Assembly: GCF_000365305.1 (NCBI RefSeq)
Contig: NZ_CM001841.1
Span: forward strand, 201,941-238,092
DNA from: Dickeya dianthicola NCPPB 453
GTDB lineage: Bacteria; Pseudomonadota; Gammaproteobacteria; Enterobacterales; Enterobacteriaceae
Direction: 5' to 3'
Length of the DNA stretch: 36,152 bases
How positions within the stretch are numbered: the first letter of the stretch is position 1; each line of letters begins with the position of its first letter. A program made the translations under genes and the position numbers. A model generated the notes under the pieces. The model did not search any database and was not told the DNA's origin. It saw nothing but the letters and a program-made list of their open reading frames with translations. Below, piece by piece: positions 1-9,640 of this stretch.

Positions 1-45
1 CTTGGTGTTGTGGTTTTACGGCCCGTTCGGGTCTCCCCCTGATTT

Positions 46-79
46 GAGTCGCGCTTCTGCGCTGTACTCTGTCTTTTTT
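46..79 (+). terminator. Possible terminator of an upstream operon
   Basis: GAGT (46-49) and GCGC (51-54) can pair with GCGC (59-62) and ACTC (66-69), and six T follow at 74-79. The stem is interrupted, so this is a weak call. By synteny with E. coli, an rRNA operon should end just left of the window and this could be its terminator; no rRNA sequence is visible here. Confidence 0.3.
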
Positions 80-180
80 GTGCCCTGTCTTTTTTGTACC
101 TTTCGGTAGACAAAACATCCCTCAATAATCCCTCAGGATCAGTTAGACTATGCCTAACTGTTTACTGAGTATTGGCTACT

Positions 181-1218
181 ATGACGAATTCTGTCACATC
201 CCTAAAATCGTTTAATTCCTTCTCTTTATCGGTATTTGCGACAGAGGCCGCGACTGTCAAAAATTCAAGTGAATTGTTATCTGTATGGCAACGTGCTGCT
301 CAGGGAGGGTTACCGATCCTGATATTGGGGGAAGGCAGTAATGTGCTCTTTCTTGATGATTTTCACGGCATAGTGCTCGTCAATCGGCTCAAAGGGATTG
401 AGATAAAAGAGACTACATCTGAGTGGATGCTCCATGTCGGGGCTGGAGAAAACTGGCATTACCTTGTGGAATATACACAGGAACGCCAGATCGCCGGTCT
501 TGAAAATCTGGCCTTGATCCCGGGATGTGTTGGGTCAGCGCCTATTCAGAATATCGGTGCTTATGGCGTAGAACTGAAGCAGGTTTGTGCTTATGTCGAT
601 ATGTTAAATCTGAGAACGGGCGAGACCGCGCGCCTGAGTGCTGAAGAATGTCGATTCGGTTATCGCGATAGCGTTTTCAAGCATGAATACCAGGATGGAT
701 TTGCCATTATCGCGGTAGGGCTACGTTTATCAAAAGAGTGGAAGCCAGTCCTGGAATATGGCGATCTTACCCGCCTTGATCCTTCGGCAGTAACAGCAAA
801 ACAAGTCTTTGACGCTGTTTGTCAGATGAGGCGGAGTAAATTACCTGATCCGGCGGTAATGGGTAATGCAGGTAGTTTTTTCAAAAACCCGGTTATTCCT
901 GCGGCTATAGCTGAACACATTCTGGCGAGTTATCCCAATGCCCCTCATTATCCTCAACTAAATGGTGAGGTAAAGCTGGCTGCTGGCTGGTTGATCGATC
1001 AATGCGGTTTAAAAGGGTATCAGATTGGTCAGGCTGCGGTTCATGATAAGCAGGCTCTGGTTTTGGTGAATAAAGGTGAAGCAACCAGTCGTGACTTGGT
1101 TAATCTGGCTCGTTATGTAAGAAATCGAGTCGCAGAGCAATTCGAGGTGTGGCTGGAGCCTGAGGTACGGTTTATTGCCGCTCAGGGAGAAGTGAATGCG
1201 CTGGAGGTTCTGGCATGA
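181..1218 (+). CDS. murB: UDP-N-acetylenolpyruvoylglucosamine reductase MurB
   Basis: MurB is the cytoplasmic FAD enzyme that uses NADPH to reduce UDP-GlcNAc-enolpyruvate to UDP-MurNAc in peptidoglycan precursor synthesis. The protein aligns by eye with E. coli MurB throughout: an FAD-binding N-terminal part with GEGSNVLF (about residues 50-57), the [23 protein letters not shown] block, the [10 protein letters not shown] motif with its catalytic serine, and WLEPEVRFI at the end. An upstream in-frame TTG at 172 exists, but the ATG at 181 gives 345 aa, close to the family size (342 in E. coli). The stop overlaps the birA start as ATGA, so the two are translationally coupled. This gene and birA look AT-richer and less codon-biased than the ribosomal genes that follow. 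Confidence 0.97.
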   Translation: MTNSVTSLKSFNSFSLSVFATEAATVKNSSELLSVWQRAAQGGLPILILGEGSNVLFLDDFHGIVLVNRLKGIEIKETTSEWMLHVGAGENWHYLVEYTQERQIAGLENLALIPGCVGSAPIQNIGAYGVELKQVCAYVDMLNLRTGETARLSAEECRFGYRDSVFKHEYQDGFAIIAVGLRLSKEWKPVLEYGDLTRLDPSAVTAKQVFDAVCQMRRSKLPDPAVMGNAGSFFKNPVIPAAIAEHILASYPNAPHYPQLNGEVKLAAGWLIDQCGLKGYQIGQAAVHDKQALVLVNKGEATSRDLVNLARYVRNRVAEQFEVWLEPEVRFIAAQGEVNALEVLA

Positions 1219-2174
1219 AAGATTATACCGTCCCGTTGAAGTTAATCTCTATTCTGTCCGATGGTGAGTTTTATTCGGGGGAATATCTCGGCGAGTTAAT
1301 GGGAATGAGCCGTGCAGCCATCAATAAACATATTCAGACTATCAGAGAGTGGGGGTTGGATGTCTTTACCGTAACGGGAAAAGGCTATGCACTTTCAGCC
1401 CCAATTCAGTTGCTCGATGCAGAGAAAATTCGCTCGCAAATAGAAAGCGGCAATATAGCGGTTTTACCCGTGATTGATTCTACCAACCAATATTTGTTGG
1501 ACCGCCTTGATTCAGTATCATCGGGCGACGCCTGCATTGCTGAATACCAACATGCCGGGCGGGGACGTCGTGGTCGAAAATGGTTTTCCCCCTTTGGCAG
1601 TAATCTCTATTTGTCACTGTATTGGCGCCTGGAACAAGGGCCCGCCGCCGCGGTTGGCGTGAGTCTGGTTATTGGCATCATTATGGCGGAAGTCTTGCAT
1701 CATCTGGGGGCTGAAGGGGTGCGGGTGAAATGGCCGAATGACCTATATCTGAACGATAAAAAATTGGCTGGTATTCTCGTTGAATTAAATGGTCGGACGG
1801 GAGATGCTGCGCATCTGGTGATTGGCGCAGGTATTAATCTGCGTATGAATTCATCGGGTTCTGATGTAATCAATCAGGGATGGATCAATCTGCAGGACGC
1901 TGGGATTGATATGGATCGTAATATGCTGGCAGTAAGGCTTATTACCGAGCTACGTACCGCGTTGGCTATTTATGAACAACAAGGTCTGGCATCTTTTATT
2001 TCTCGATGGAACGGTCTGGATAATTTTTATAATCGTGCAGTGAAGCTGATTGTCGGTAACCGGGAAATAAAAGGTATTGATAAAGGCATTGATAGCCAAG
2101 GGGCATTATTGCTGGAGCAGGATGGGGAAATTCAATCTTATATCGGTGGTGAGATTTCTCTGCGTGGATGGTAA
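1215..2174 (+). CDS. birA: Bifunctional biotin-[acetyl-CoA-carboxylase] ligase / biotin operon repressor BirA
   Basis: BirA makes biotinyl-5'-AMP, transfers biotin to the acetyl-CoA carboxylase carrier protein AccB, and as a holo-dimer represses the bio operon. The 319-aa protein has the N-terminal winged helix ([20 protein letters not shown], about residues 22-41), the ligase glycine/arginine loop GRGRRGRKW (about 115-123), the [17 protein letters not shown] block with the catalytic lysine, and a small C-terminal SH3-like domain. The presence of the HTH marks it as the bifunctional class. It starts inside murB (4-nt overlap) and ends just before a hairpin terminator shared with the convergent coaA. 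Confidence 0.97.
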   Translation: MKDYTVPLKLISILSDGEFYSGEYLGELMGMSRAAINKHIQTIREWGLDVFTVTGKGYALSAPIQLLDAEKIRSQIESGNIAVLPVIDSTNQYLLDRLDSVSSGDACIAEYQHAGRGRRGRKWFSPFGSNLYLSLYWRLEQGPAAAVGVSLVIGIIMAEVLHHLGAEGVRVKWPNDLYLNDKKLAGILVELNGRTGDAAHLVIGAGINLRMNSSGSDVINQGWINLQDAGIDMDRNMLAVRLITELRTALAIYEQQGLASFISRWNGLDNFYNRAVKLIVGNREIKGIDKGIDSQGALLLEQDGEIQSYIGGEISLRGW

Positions 2175-2176
2175 TA

Positions 2177-2205
2177 GGGGATTGCCATCCCCTTCTATTT
2201 TTATT
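2177..2205 (+). terminator. Terminator between convergent birA and coaA
   Basis: GGGGAT (2177-2182) pairs with ATCCCC (2187-2192) over a TGCC loop and is followed by a T-rich tract (TTCTATTTTTATTTT). It ends birA transcription and overlaps the coaA stop codon from the other side. Confidence 0.7.
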
Positions 2206-3151
2206 TTCTTAAGCGTACGCATTCGACTGCGTGATTGGCACTTTTGGTCATAATAAGGCTGGCTCGTCCACGTGTTGGCAATATATTCTTCTTGAGATTC
2301 AATCCATTAATCTCGTTCCATAATTGTGAAGCGATATTAACGGCCTCTGCTTCCGTCAGTTTTGCATAATTGTGGAAATAGGAGTCGGGATTAGTAAACG
2401 CACCCTGCCTGAATTTTAAGAATCGATTGATGTACCAGCTCTTCAGTAGCTCCTCAGGTGCATCAACATAAATGGAGAAATCCACGAAATCAGATACAAA
2501 AACGCGATGAGGGTCATGAGGATAATCCATCCCGCTTTGCAGCACATTTAGCCCTTCAAGAATCAGAATATCTGGCTGCTCTATGACTTTATTGCAATCA
2601 GGCACAATATCATAAGTCAGATGAGAATAGGTGGGAGCGGTGGTCCAAGGGACGCCGGATTTTATCTCAGAAACGAATTTTACCAGGCTATGTATATCGT
2701 AGGACTGGGGAAACCCTTTCTTCTTCATCAGGTTTCTTTGTTGCAATATTTTATTGGGATGAAGAAAACCGTCGGTGGTAATCAGTTCAACCTTGCGATG
2801 TTCTGGCCAGCGACTGAGCAATGCTTGCAGTACACGCGCCGTCGTACTTTTCCCCACGGCAACACTGCCGGCAATACCAATGATATAGGGGATCTTCTGC
2901 CCATCGGTTCCCAGGAATTGCTCAAGCACAGCCTGACGCCGTAAATTGGAACTGATATAGAAATTGAGCAGTCGAGACAATGGCAAATAAATTTCCGCGA
3001 CCTCATCCAAAGACAGATCTTCGTTAATGCCTTTGAGTTTAATGATTTCATCTTCAGTCAGAGTCAATGGTACGGAGTCACGCAAGTTGGCCCACTGCTG
3101 GCGATCGAACTGAAGATAAGGCGTTGCGAAAGATTGCGCGTTATTAGTCAT
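2201..3151 (-). CDS. coaA: Type I pantothenate kinase CoaA
   Basis: CoaA phosphorylates pantothenate with ATP, the first and feedback-controlled step of coenzyme A synthesis. The Walker A motif GSVAVGKS lies near residues 95-102, and the protein is colinear with E. coli CoaA from TPYLQFDR near the N-terminus to the terminal [13 protein letters not shown]. The open frame extends to 3223, but the start at 3151 (MTNNAQSF) gives 316 aa, exactly the E. coli length, so I chose it; the 24 upstream codons have no family match. It converges on birA and is separated by 0.7 kb from the divergent tRNA-tufB operon, the same arrangement as in E. coli. Confidence 0.96.
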   Translation of the reverse strand: MTNNAQSFATPYLQFDRQQWANLRDSVPLTLTEDEIIKLKGINEDLSLDEVAEIYLPLSRLLNFYISSNLRRQAVLEQFLGTDGQKIPYIIGIAGSVAVGKSTTARVLQALLSRWPEHRKVELITTDGFLHPNKILQQRNLMKKKGFPQSYDIHSLVKFVSEIKSGVPWTTAPTYSHLTYDIVPDCNKVIEQPDILILEGLNVLQSGMDYPHDPHRVFVSDFVDFSIYVDAPEELLKSWYINRFLKFRQGAFTNPDSYFHNYAKLTEAEAVNIASQLWNEINGLNLKKNILPTRGRASLIMTKSANHAVECVRLRK

Positions 3152-3790
3152 AAATGTATTTCTGCTTGACGCTACCGGTAAGGAAGGGAAACAGCCAGGT
3201 TTCAGTGCATGAAACTGAGACACCAGGAGGCTGGACAGGCAACAGCCGCAGCATCCTTTCCTGATAAAATTTATCGTCCAGTGGGCAGGTTACCACCATG
3301 AGGGTCAGGAAAAGAAGCAAAAATCTGTATCAACCCTGATACCTGTGATACGGACATCAGGTGGTGATTAGCTGGCGAAGGTGCGTTCTACACGATTTAC
3401 GGCGAGCAGACGCTTGTAATAGCTAGTGGAAGAGTGGCGACATTCCAATAATACAATCTTTATGCTGTCTCTTCTGCTGAGTTGGCTAAAGCGTGTCTCA
3501 TCTAATTTTCTACGCGGGGAGTGTTCCGTTCGTTGATGCGCGACTAACAGCGGCTAAATGCCGAATCTCATGCTCAGGACCGCTGCAAAGGGGGATTATC
3601 ACTTTTTCGATGTATGTATTTGGTGATGACGACGATGTGCCATTGTGTCTGACCGCCTGACAACTGTACGTGCGGAGCGCTTTTAATCTGTTTCCTGACG
3701 CTTATTTGCACGAATGATTGACAGCAATATGAAACAGTATCCGAATTTGTGCAAAATCTAAGCGATAGCGCATTTTGAGCAATTTTTTTG
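3152..3790. other. Intergenic region between coaA and the tRNA operon
   Basis: No gene was recognised here. The left part must carry the coaA promoter on the minus strand; it contains a small inverted repeat, GTTTCA (3199-3204) and TGAAAC (3210-3215). The right part, from about 3740, is upstream of the tRNA promoter and contains AT tracts such as the T run at 3784-3789. In E. coli the equivalent region binds Fis and activates the thrU-tufB promoter; Fis binding here is an inference. An apparent minus-strand reading frame (3574-4221) is an antisense artefact of the tRNA genes. Confidence 0.5.
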
Positions 3791-3819
3791 TTGCATAGAC
3801 TGGCCCCTCTGCCTAGAAT
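3791..3819 (+). promoter_or_regulatory. Sigma-70 promoter of the tRNA-tufB operon
   Basis: The -35 element TTGCAT (3791-3796) and -10 element TAGAAT (3814-3819) are exactly 17 bp apart. A GC-rich discriminator (GCGCAGC) follows, as in stringently controlled stable-RNA promoters, and the first tRNA begins 14 nt past the -10. An AT-rich stretch directly upstream resembles an UP element. Confidence 0.75.
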
Positions 3820-3833
3820 GCGCAGCACTTGAT

Positions 3834-3909
<76 letters not shown>

Positions 3910-3925
3910 TTCAAGTACACAATCT

Positions 3926-4010
<85 letters not shown>

Positions 4011-4072
4011 AATTCAATCCTGGCGACAGGATATAATCGATGCGGTACGTAATATCAAAACCGGATCGAGAA

Positions 4073-4107
4073 AAAGCAAGGTACCAATGCAAATTGTACC
4101 TTGCTTT
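4073..4107. repeat. 12-bp perfect inverted repeat in the tRNA-Tyr/tRNA-Gly spacer
   Basis: AAAGCAAGGTAC (4073-4084) and GTACCTTGCTTT (4096-4107) are exact inverse complements around an 11-nt loop that can pair further (AAT with ATT). It lies in the unusually long 135-bp spacer between tyrU and glyT. No U-run follows, so it is unlikely to be a terminator; a processing or RNA-stability hairpin is more plausible. Confidence 0.8.
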
Positions 4108-4145
4108 ATGTTCTACAGAGAAATCAGGTAGCCGAGTTCCAGGAT

Positions 4146-4220
<75 letters not shown>

Positions 4221-4229
4221 ATTAGATGT

Positions 4230-4305
4230 GCTGATATAGCTCAGTTGGTAGAGCGCACCCTTGGTAAGGGTGAGGTCGGCAGTTCGAATCTGCCTATCAG
4301 CACCA
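4230..4305 (+). tRNA. thrT: tRNA-Thr (anticodon GGT)
   Basis: A 76-nt tRNA starting GCTGATATAGCTCAGT, with anticodon GGT in CTTGGTA, T-loop GTTCGAATC and encoded CCA. It is the last tRNA, 106 bp before tufB, at the position of E. coli thrT. Confidence 0.96.
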
Positions 4306-4375
4306 CTTCTTTATTTTCCTCCTGGTTTTCTTTCTGTTAAAAGCTCAGCAAGTAATTGCTTGGTTGATGTGGTGA

Positions 4376-5596
<1,221 letters not shown>

Positions 5597-5626
5597 TTGC
5601 CGATAAAATTTGACGCAACATGCGGT

Positions 5627-5653
5627 AAAAGGGCATCATTTGATGCCCTTTTT
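5627..5653 (+). terminator. tufB terminator
   Basis: GGGCATCA (5631-5638) and TGATGCCC (5641-5648) form a perfect stem, flanked by AAAA and TTTTT. It separates tufB from the secE promoter region. Confidence 0.9.
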
Positions 5654-5672
5654 CTACGCTGTTGTCGTAGAA

Positions 5673-5717
5673 CCTATCTCATCAGCGATTGTGCAGTATA
5701 ATCATTGGTGAGATAGG
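5673..5717 (+). promoter_or_regulatory. Candidate secE promoter inside a 9-bp inverted repeat
   Basis: A perfect -10 hexamer TATAAT is at 5697-5702. No good -35 is visible 16-18 bp upstream. The hexamer lies between CCTATCTCA (5673-5681) and its exact inverse complement TGAGATAGG (5709-5717). The arms could be a protein-binding site or a stem in any RNA that reads through from tufB. Confidence 0.45.
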
Positions 5718-5830
5718 CTCTGTGTAAGCGGTGTGAGTCCCGGATTGTTTGATTTTAGAGCGCTTTCCGGTCTGGTTTGCCCTTACGGCGGGGCAAAATT
5801 ATTTGTCTGAATCTAGTGACAGGTTGGTTT

Positions 5831-6214
5831 ATGAGTGCGAATACCGAAGCTCAGGAGAGCGGGCGTGGTCTTGAGGCGCTGAAATGGCTGGTTGTTGCAG
5901 TATTACTGGTCGCGGCAATTGTAGGCAATTACTACTACCGCGAATTCAGCTTGCCGCTGCGTGCGTTGGCGGTAGTTGTTTTAATTGCTGCTGCAGGCGG
6001 CGTGGCATTGCTGACGACGAAAGGCAAGGCAACTGTTTTATTCGCGCGTGAAGCCCGGACCGAAGTTCGCAAGGTGATCTGGCCAACCCGACAGGAAACA
6101 TTGCACACCACTCTGATCGTTGCTGCTGTAACTGCCGTTATGTCGCTGATTTTGTGGGGACTGGATGGCATTCTGGTGCGTCTGGTGTCGTTTATTACTG
6201 GCCTGAGGTTCTAA
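5831..6214 (+). CDS. secE: Preprotein translocase subunit SecE
   Basis: SecE is the small essential partner that clamps SecY in the inner-membrane protein-conducting channel. The 127-aa protein has the three membrane segments of the enterobacterial form (about residues 18-36, 42-62 and 94-112) and the conserved cytoplasmic amphipathic stretch with [17 protein letters not shown]. The frame is open from 5777, but the ATG at 5831 (MSANTEAQ) matches E. coli SecE in sequence and length. nusG begins one base after its stop, so the two form an operon. Confidence 0.97.
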   Translation: MSANTEAQESGRGLEALKWLVVAVLLVAAIVGNYYYREFSLPLRALAVVVLIAAAGGVALLTTKGKATVLFAREARTEVRKVIWPTRQETLHTTLIVAAVTAVMSLILWGLDGILVRLVSFITGLRF

Positions 6215-6215
6215 G

Positions 6216-6761
6216 ATGTCTGAAGCTCCAAAGAAACGTTGGTACGTCGTTCAGGCGTTTTCTGGCTTTGAAGGTCGCGTAGCACAGTCTCTGCGTGAAC
6301 ATATCAAACTCCATAACATGGAAGACCACTTTGGTGAGGTGATGGTGCCGACCGAAGAGGTGGTTGAAATTCGTGGCGGCCAGCGTCGCAAGAGCGAGCG
6401 CAAATTCTTCCCGGGCTACGTGTTGGTACAGATGATGATGGATGATGCCAGTTGGCATTTGGTCCGCAGCGTACCTCGTGTCATGGGATTTATCGGCGGG
6501 ACGTCCGATCGCCCTGCACCGATCAGCGATAAAGAAGTCGACGCTATCATGAATCGCCTGCAGCAGGTGGGCGACAAGCCGCGGCCGAAAACCCTGTTCG
6601 AGCCGGGTGAAATGGTGCGCGTCAACGATGGCCCGTTTGCCGATTTCAACGGTGTGGTGGAAGAAGTCGATTACGAGAAAAGCCGCTTAAAGGTTTCCGT
6701 ATCCATCTTTGGTCGAGCGACCCCTGTCGAACTGGATTTCAGCCAGGTTGAAAAAGGCTGA
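6216..6761 (+). CDS. nusG: Transcription termination/antitermination factor NusG
   Basis: NusG binds RNA polymerase, suppresses pausing, recruits Rho, and couples polymerase to the ribosome through S10. The 181-aa protein has the N-terminal NGN domain ([13 protein letters not shown] to about residue 115) and the C-terminal KOW domain ([19 protein letters not shown]). It is near identical to E. coli NusG. It lies 1 bp after secE and is closed by a strong hairpin at 6791. Confidence 0.98.
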   Translation: MSEAPKKRWYVVQAFSGFEGRVAQSLREHIKLHNMEDHFGEVMVPTEEVVEIRGGQRRKSERKFFPGYVLVQMMMDDASWHLVRSVPRVMGFIGGTSDRPAPISDKEVDAIMNRLQQVGDKPRPKTLFEPGEMVRVNDGPFADFNGVVEEVDYEKSRLKVSVSIFGRATPVELDFSQVEKG

Positions 6762-6790
6762 TCACTGCCTGAATCCGATACTTGTATCCG

Positions 6791-6825
6791 GCGCGAAATT
6801 GACCTACAATTTCGCGCTTTTGTTT
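6791..6825 (+). terminator. secE-nusG terminator
   Basis: GCGCGAAATT (6791-6800) pairs perfectly with AATTTCGCGC (6808-6817) and is followed by TTTTGTTTT. It separates secE-nusG from the ribosomal protein operon. Confidence 0.87.
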
Positions 6826-6848
6826 TATGTGTCATCAAGACGCATAAC
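6820..6848 (+). promoter_or_regulatory. Candidate rplK promoter
   Basis: TTGTTT (6820-6825), overlapping the T-tract of the nusG terminator, and CATAAC (6843-6848) are 17 bp apart. Each matches four of six consensus positions. An alternative -10, TATAAA (6854-6859), lacks a good -35. Confidence 0.35.
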
Positions 6849-6863
6849 ATGTTTATAAATCGC

Positions 6864-6896
6864 GGGGAGCTTCTTTTTTGTGAAGCGTTATTACCC
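6864..6896 (+). promoter_or_regulatory. Probable L1 operator in the rplK leader
   Basis: The leader folds as GGG (6864-6866) and GCTTC (6869-6873) paired with GAAGC (6882-6886) and CCC (6894-6896), with an asymmetric internal loop, just before the GAGGAAAGC Shine-Dalgarno of rplK. In E. coli, L1 binds such a structure, a mimic of its 23S rRNA site, and represses translation of rplK-rplA. The match is by position and shape. Confidence 0.5.
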
Positions 6897-6912
6897 ATTA
6901 GAGGAAAGCTAA

Positions 6913-8049
<1,137 letters not shown>

Positions 8050-8053
8050 TAGC

Positions 8054-8082
8054 TTTACCTGGGCGAAAGATGTACGTATAAT
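8054..8082 (+). promoter_or_regulatory. Candidate rplJ promoter
   Basis: TTTACC (8054-8059) and a perfect TATAAT (8077-8082) are 17 bp apart, just behind rplA, where E. coli has the main promoter of rplJL-rpoBC. The -10 lies inside an inverted repeat of 11 bp with one mismatch: GGGCGAAAGAT (8061-8071) and ATCTTACGCCC (8081-8091). Confidence 0.6.
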
Positions 8083-8148
8083 CTTACGCCCATTGTCCTT
8101 AAACAAGGGATAAAAGCCCTTAAACGGACAAAACAGATTTTTTCGGTT

Positions 8149-8386
8149 GGAGCCTGGCCTAATCCAGGCCTCCGTCCAAGACCGCAGGTGTTTCGAATAC
8201 CCTTGGGTATTTATATATACCCAAAGGTAAAGGAACTTAATTTTCCTGCGTAGACGGTGACAGAGCCTAAAGAAAATTTTCTTTTACTGGATTCTGCTCA
8301 CCGTGTTTTGACGCCTGTTTTCCATGTGGTTGCAGGTGAAGTGAGTTCCGGAAATTTATTCCGGCTATATCCAGGAGCAAAAGCTA
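8149..8386 (+). promoter_or_regulatory. Ribosomal protein L10 leader
   Basis: In E. coli the rplJ mRNA leader binds the L10-(L12)4 complex, which shuts down rplJL translation. The same blocks are visible here: hairpin GGAGCCTGG/CCAGGCCTCC (8149-8173), ACCGCAGGTGTTTCG, CCTGCGTAGACGGTGACAG, and a downstream TGCTCACCGT that can pair back with ACGGTGA. The loop of the L10-binding arm differs from the short E. coli loop as I remember it: an extra hairpin (8198-8229) is inserted there. The leader ends with AGGAGC before the rplJ ATG. This fills the 337-bp gap between rplA and rplJ. Confidence 0.85.
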
Positions 8387-8884
8387 ATGGCATTAAATCT
8401 TCAAGACAAACAAGCGATTGTTGCTGAAGTCAGCGAAGTGGCCAAAGGCGCGCTGTCTGCGGTAGTTGCGGATTCCCGCGGCGTTACCGTAGATAAAATG
8501 ACTGAACTGCGTAAAGCAGGTCGTGAAGCTGGCGTATACATGCGTGTTGTTCGTAACACCCTGTTGCGCCGCGTCGTTGAAGGCACTCAGTTCGAATGCC
8601 TGAAAGACACGTTTGTTGGTCCGACCCTGATTGCATACTCGATGGAACACCCGGGCGCTGCTGCTCGTCTGTTCAAAGAGTTCGCGAAAGCGAATGCAAA
8701 ATTTGAGGTTAAAGCTGCGGCCTTTGAAGGTGAGTTGATTCCGGCGGCTCAAATTGACCGTCTGGCAACGCTGCCGACTTACGAAGAAGCAATTGCACGC
8801 CTGATGGCGACCATGAAAGAAGCTTCGGCTGGCAAACTGGTCCGTACTCTGGCTGCTGTTCGCGATCAGAAAGAAGCTGCGTAA
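8387..8884 (+). CDS. rplJ: 50S ribosomal protein L10
   Basis: L10 anchors the L7/L12 dimers to the ribosome and, in complex with them, represses its own mRNA. The 165-aa product matches E. coli L10 along its length: the rRNA-binding N-terminal domain ([15 protein letters not shown], then [14 protein letters not shown]) and the C-terminal helix carrying the L7/L12 dimer sites ([23 protein letters not shown]). It is preceded by the long L10 leader and followed after 66 bp by rplL. Confidence 0.98.
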   Translation: MALNLQDKQAIVAEVSEVAKGALSAVVADSRGVTVDKMTELRKAGREAGVYMRVVRNTLLRRVVEGTQFECLKDTFVGPTLIAYSMEHPGAAARLFKEFAKANAKFEVKAAAFEGELIPAAQIDRLATLPTYEEAIARLMATMKEASAGKLVRTLAAVRDQKEAA

Positions 8885-8932
8885 TCGCACTTTTCCTGTT
8901 ATCGCATTTGCTAACGTATAAACTTTTTCTGA

Positions 8933-9317
<385 letters not shown>

Positions 9318-9356
9318 GCCAACCCTTCCGGTTGCAGCCTGAGTTATCAGGCTGAT

Positions 9357-9387
9357 GGCTGGTGACTTTTTGGTCACCAGCCTTTTT
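9357..9387 (+). terminator. Attenuator between rplL and rpoB
   Basis: GGCTGGTGAC (9357-9366) pairs perfectly with GTCACCAGCC (9373-9382), followed by TTTTT. In E. coli the equivalent terminator lets only part of the transcripts continue into rpoBC. Confidence 0.88.
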
Positions 9388-9400
9388 GCGCTGTAGGGCG

Positions 9401-9431
9401 CCGGTAGCGTTTCACACTGTTTGACTACCGG
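9401..9431 (+). ncRNA. Probable RNase III processing hairpin
   Basis: CCGGTAG (9401-9407) and CTACCGG (9425-9431) form a stem, extended internally by TTTCA/TTGA-type pairs, just after the attenuator. The position fits the RNase III site known between rplL and rpoB in E. coli; cleavage itself is inferred. Confidence 0.5.
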
Positions 9432-9640
9432 TTCCCCATCAATGCTTGTTTCTATCGACGACTTAATATACTGCGCCAGAGCACCTGTTTTGCGTAAAGC
9501 GTAATGAAATGATTTAAGAGTGATAGAAACAGGTATTGCGGAATGTGTTCCACTTTCCGATCGACATAAATGGTGTTGCATGAACCGTCCTTTTTAGGGC
9601 GGACAAAGTGGGTCGACTTGTCAGCGAGCTGAGGAACCCT

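Larger units (their letters stand above)
9318..9640 (+). other. rplL-rpoB intergenic region
   Basis: This 0.3-kb stretch holds no gene but carries three RNA structures: a small hairpin GCCTGA/TCAGGC (9337-9352), the attenuator at 9357-9387, and a CCGGTAG/CTACCGG stem (9401-9431). It also holds a CCGTCC/GGGCGG stem near 9587 with a T-rich loop. In E. coli this interval contains the partial terminator and the RNase III cleavage site that set the ratio of ribosomal protein to RNA polymerase subunits. Confidence 0.75.
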
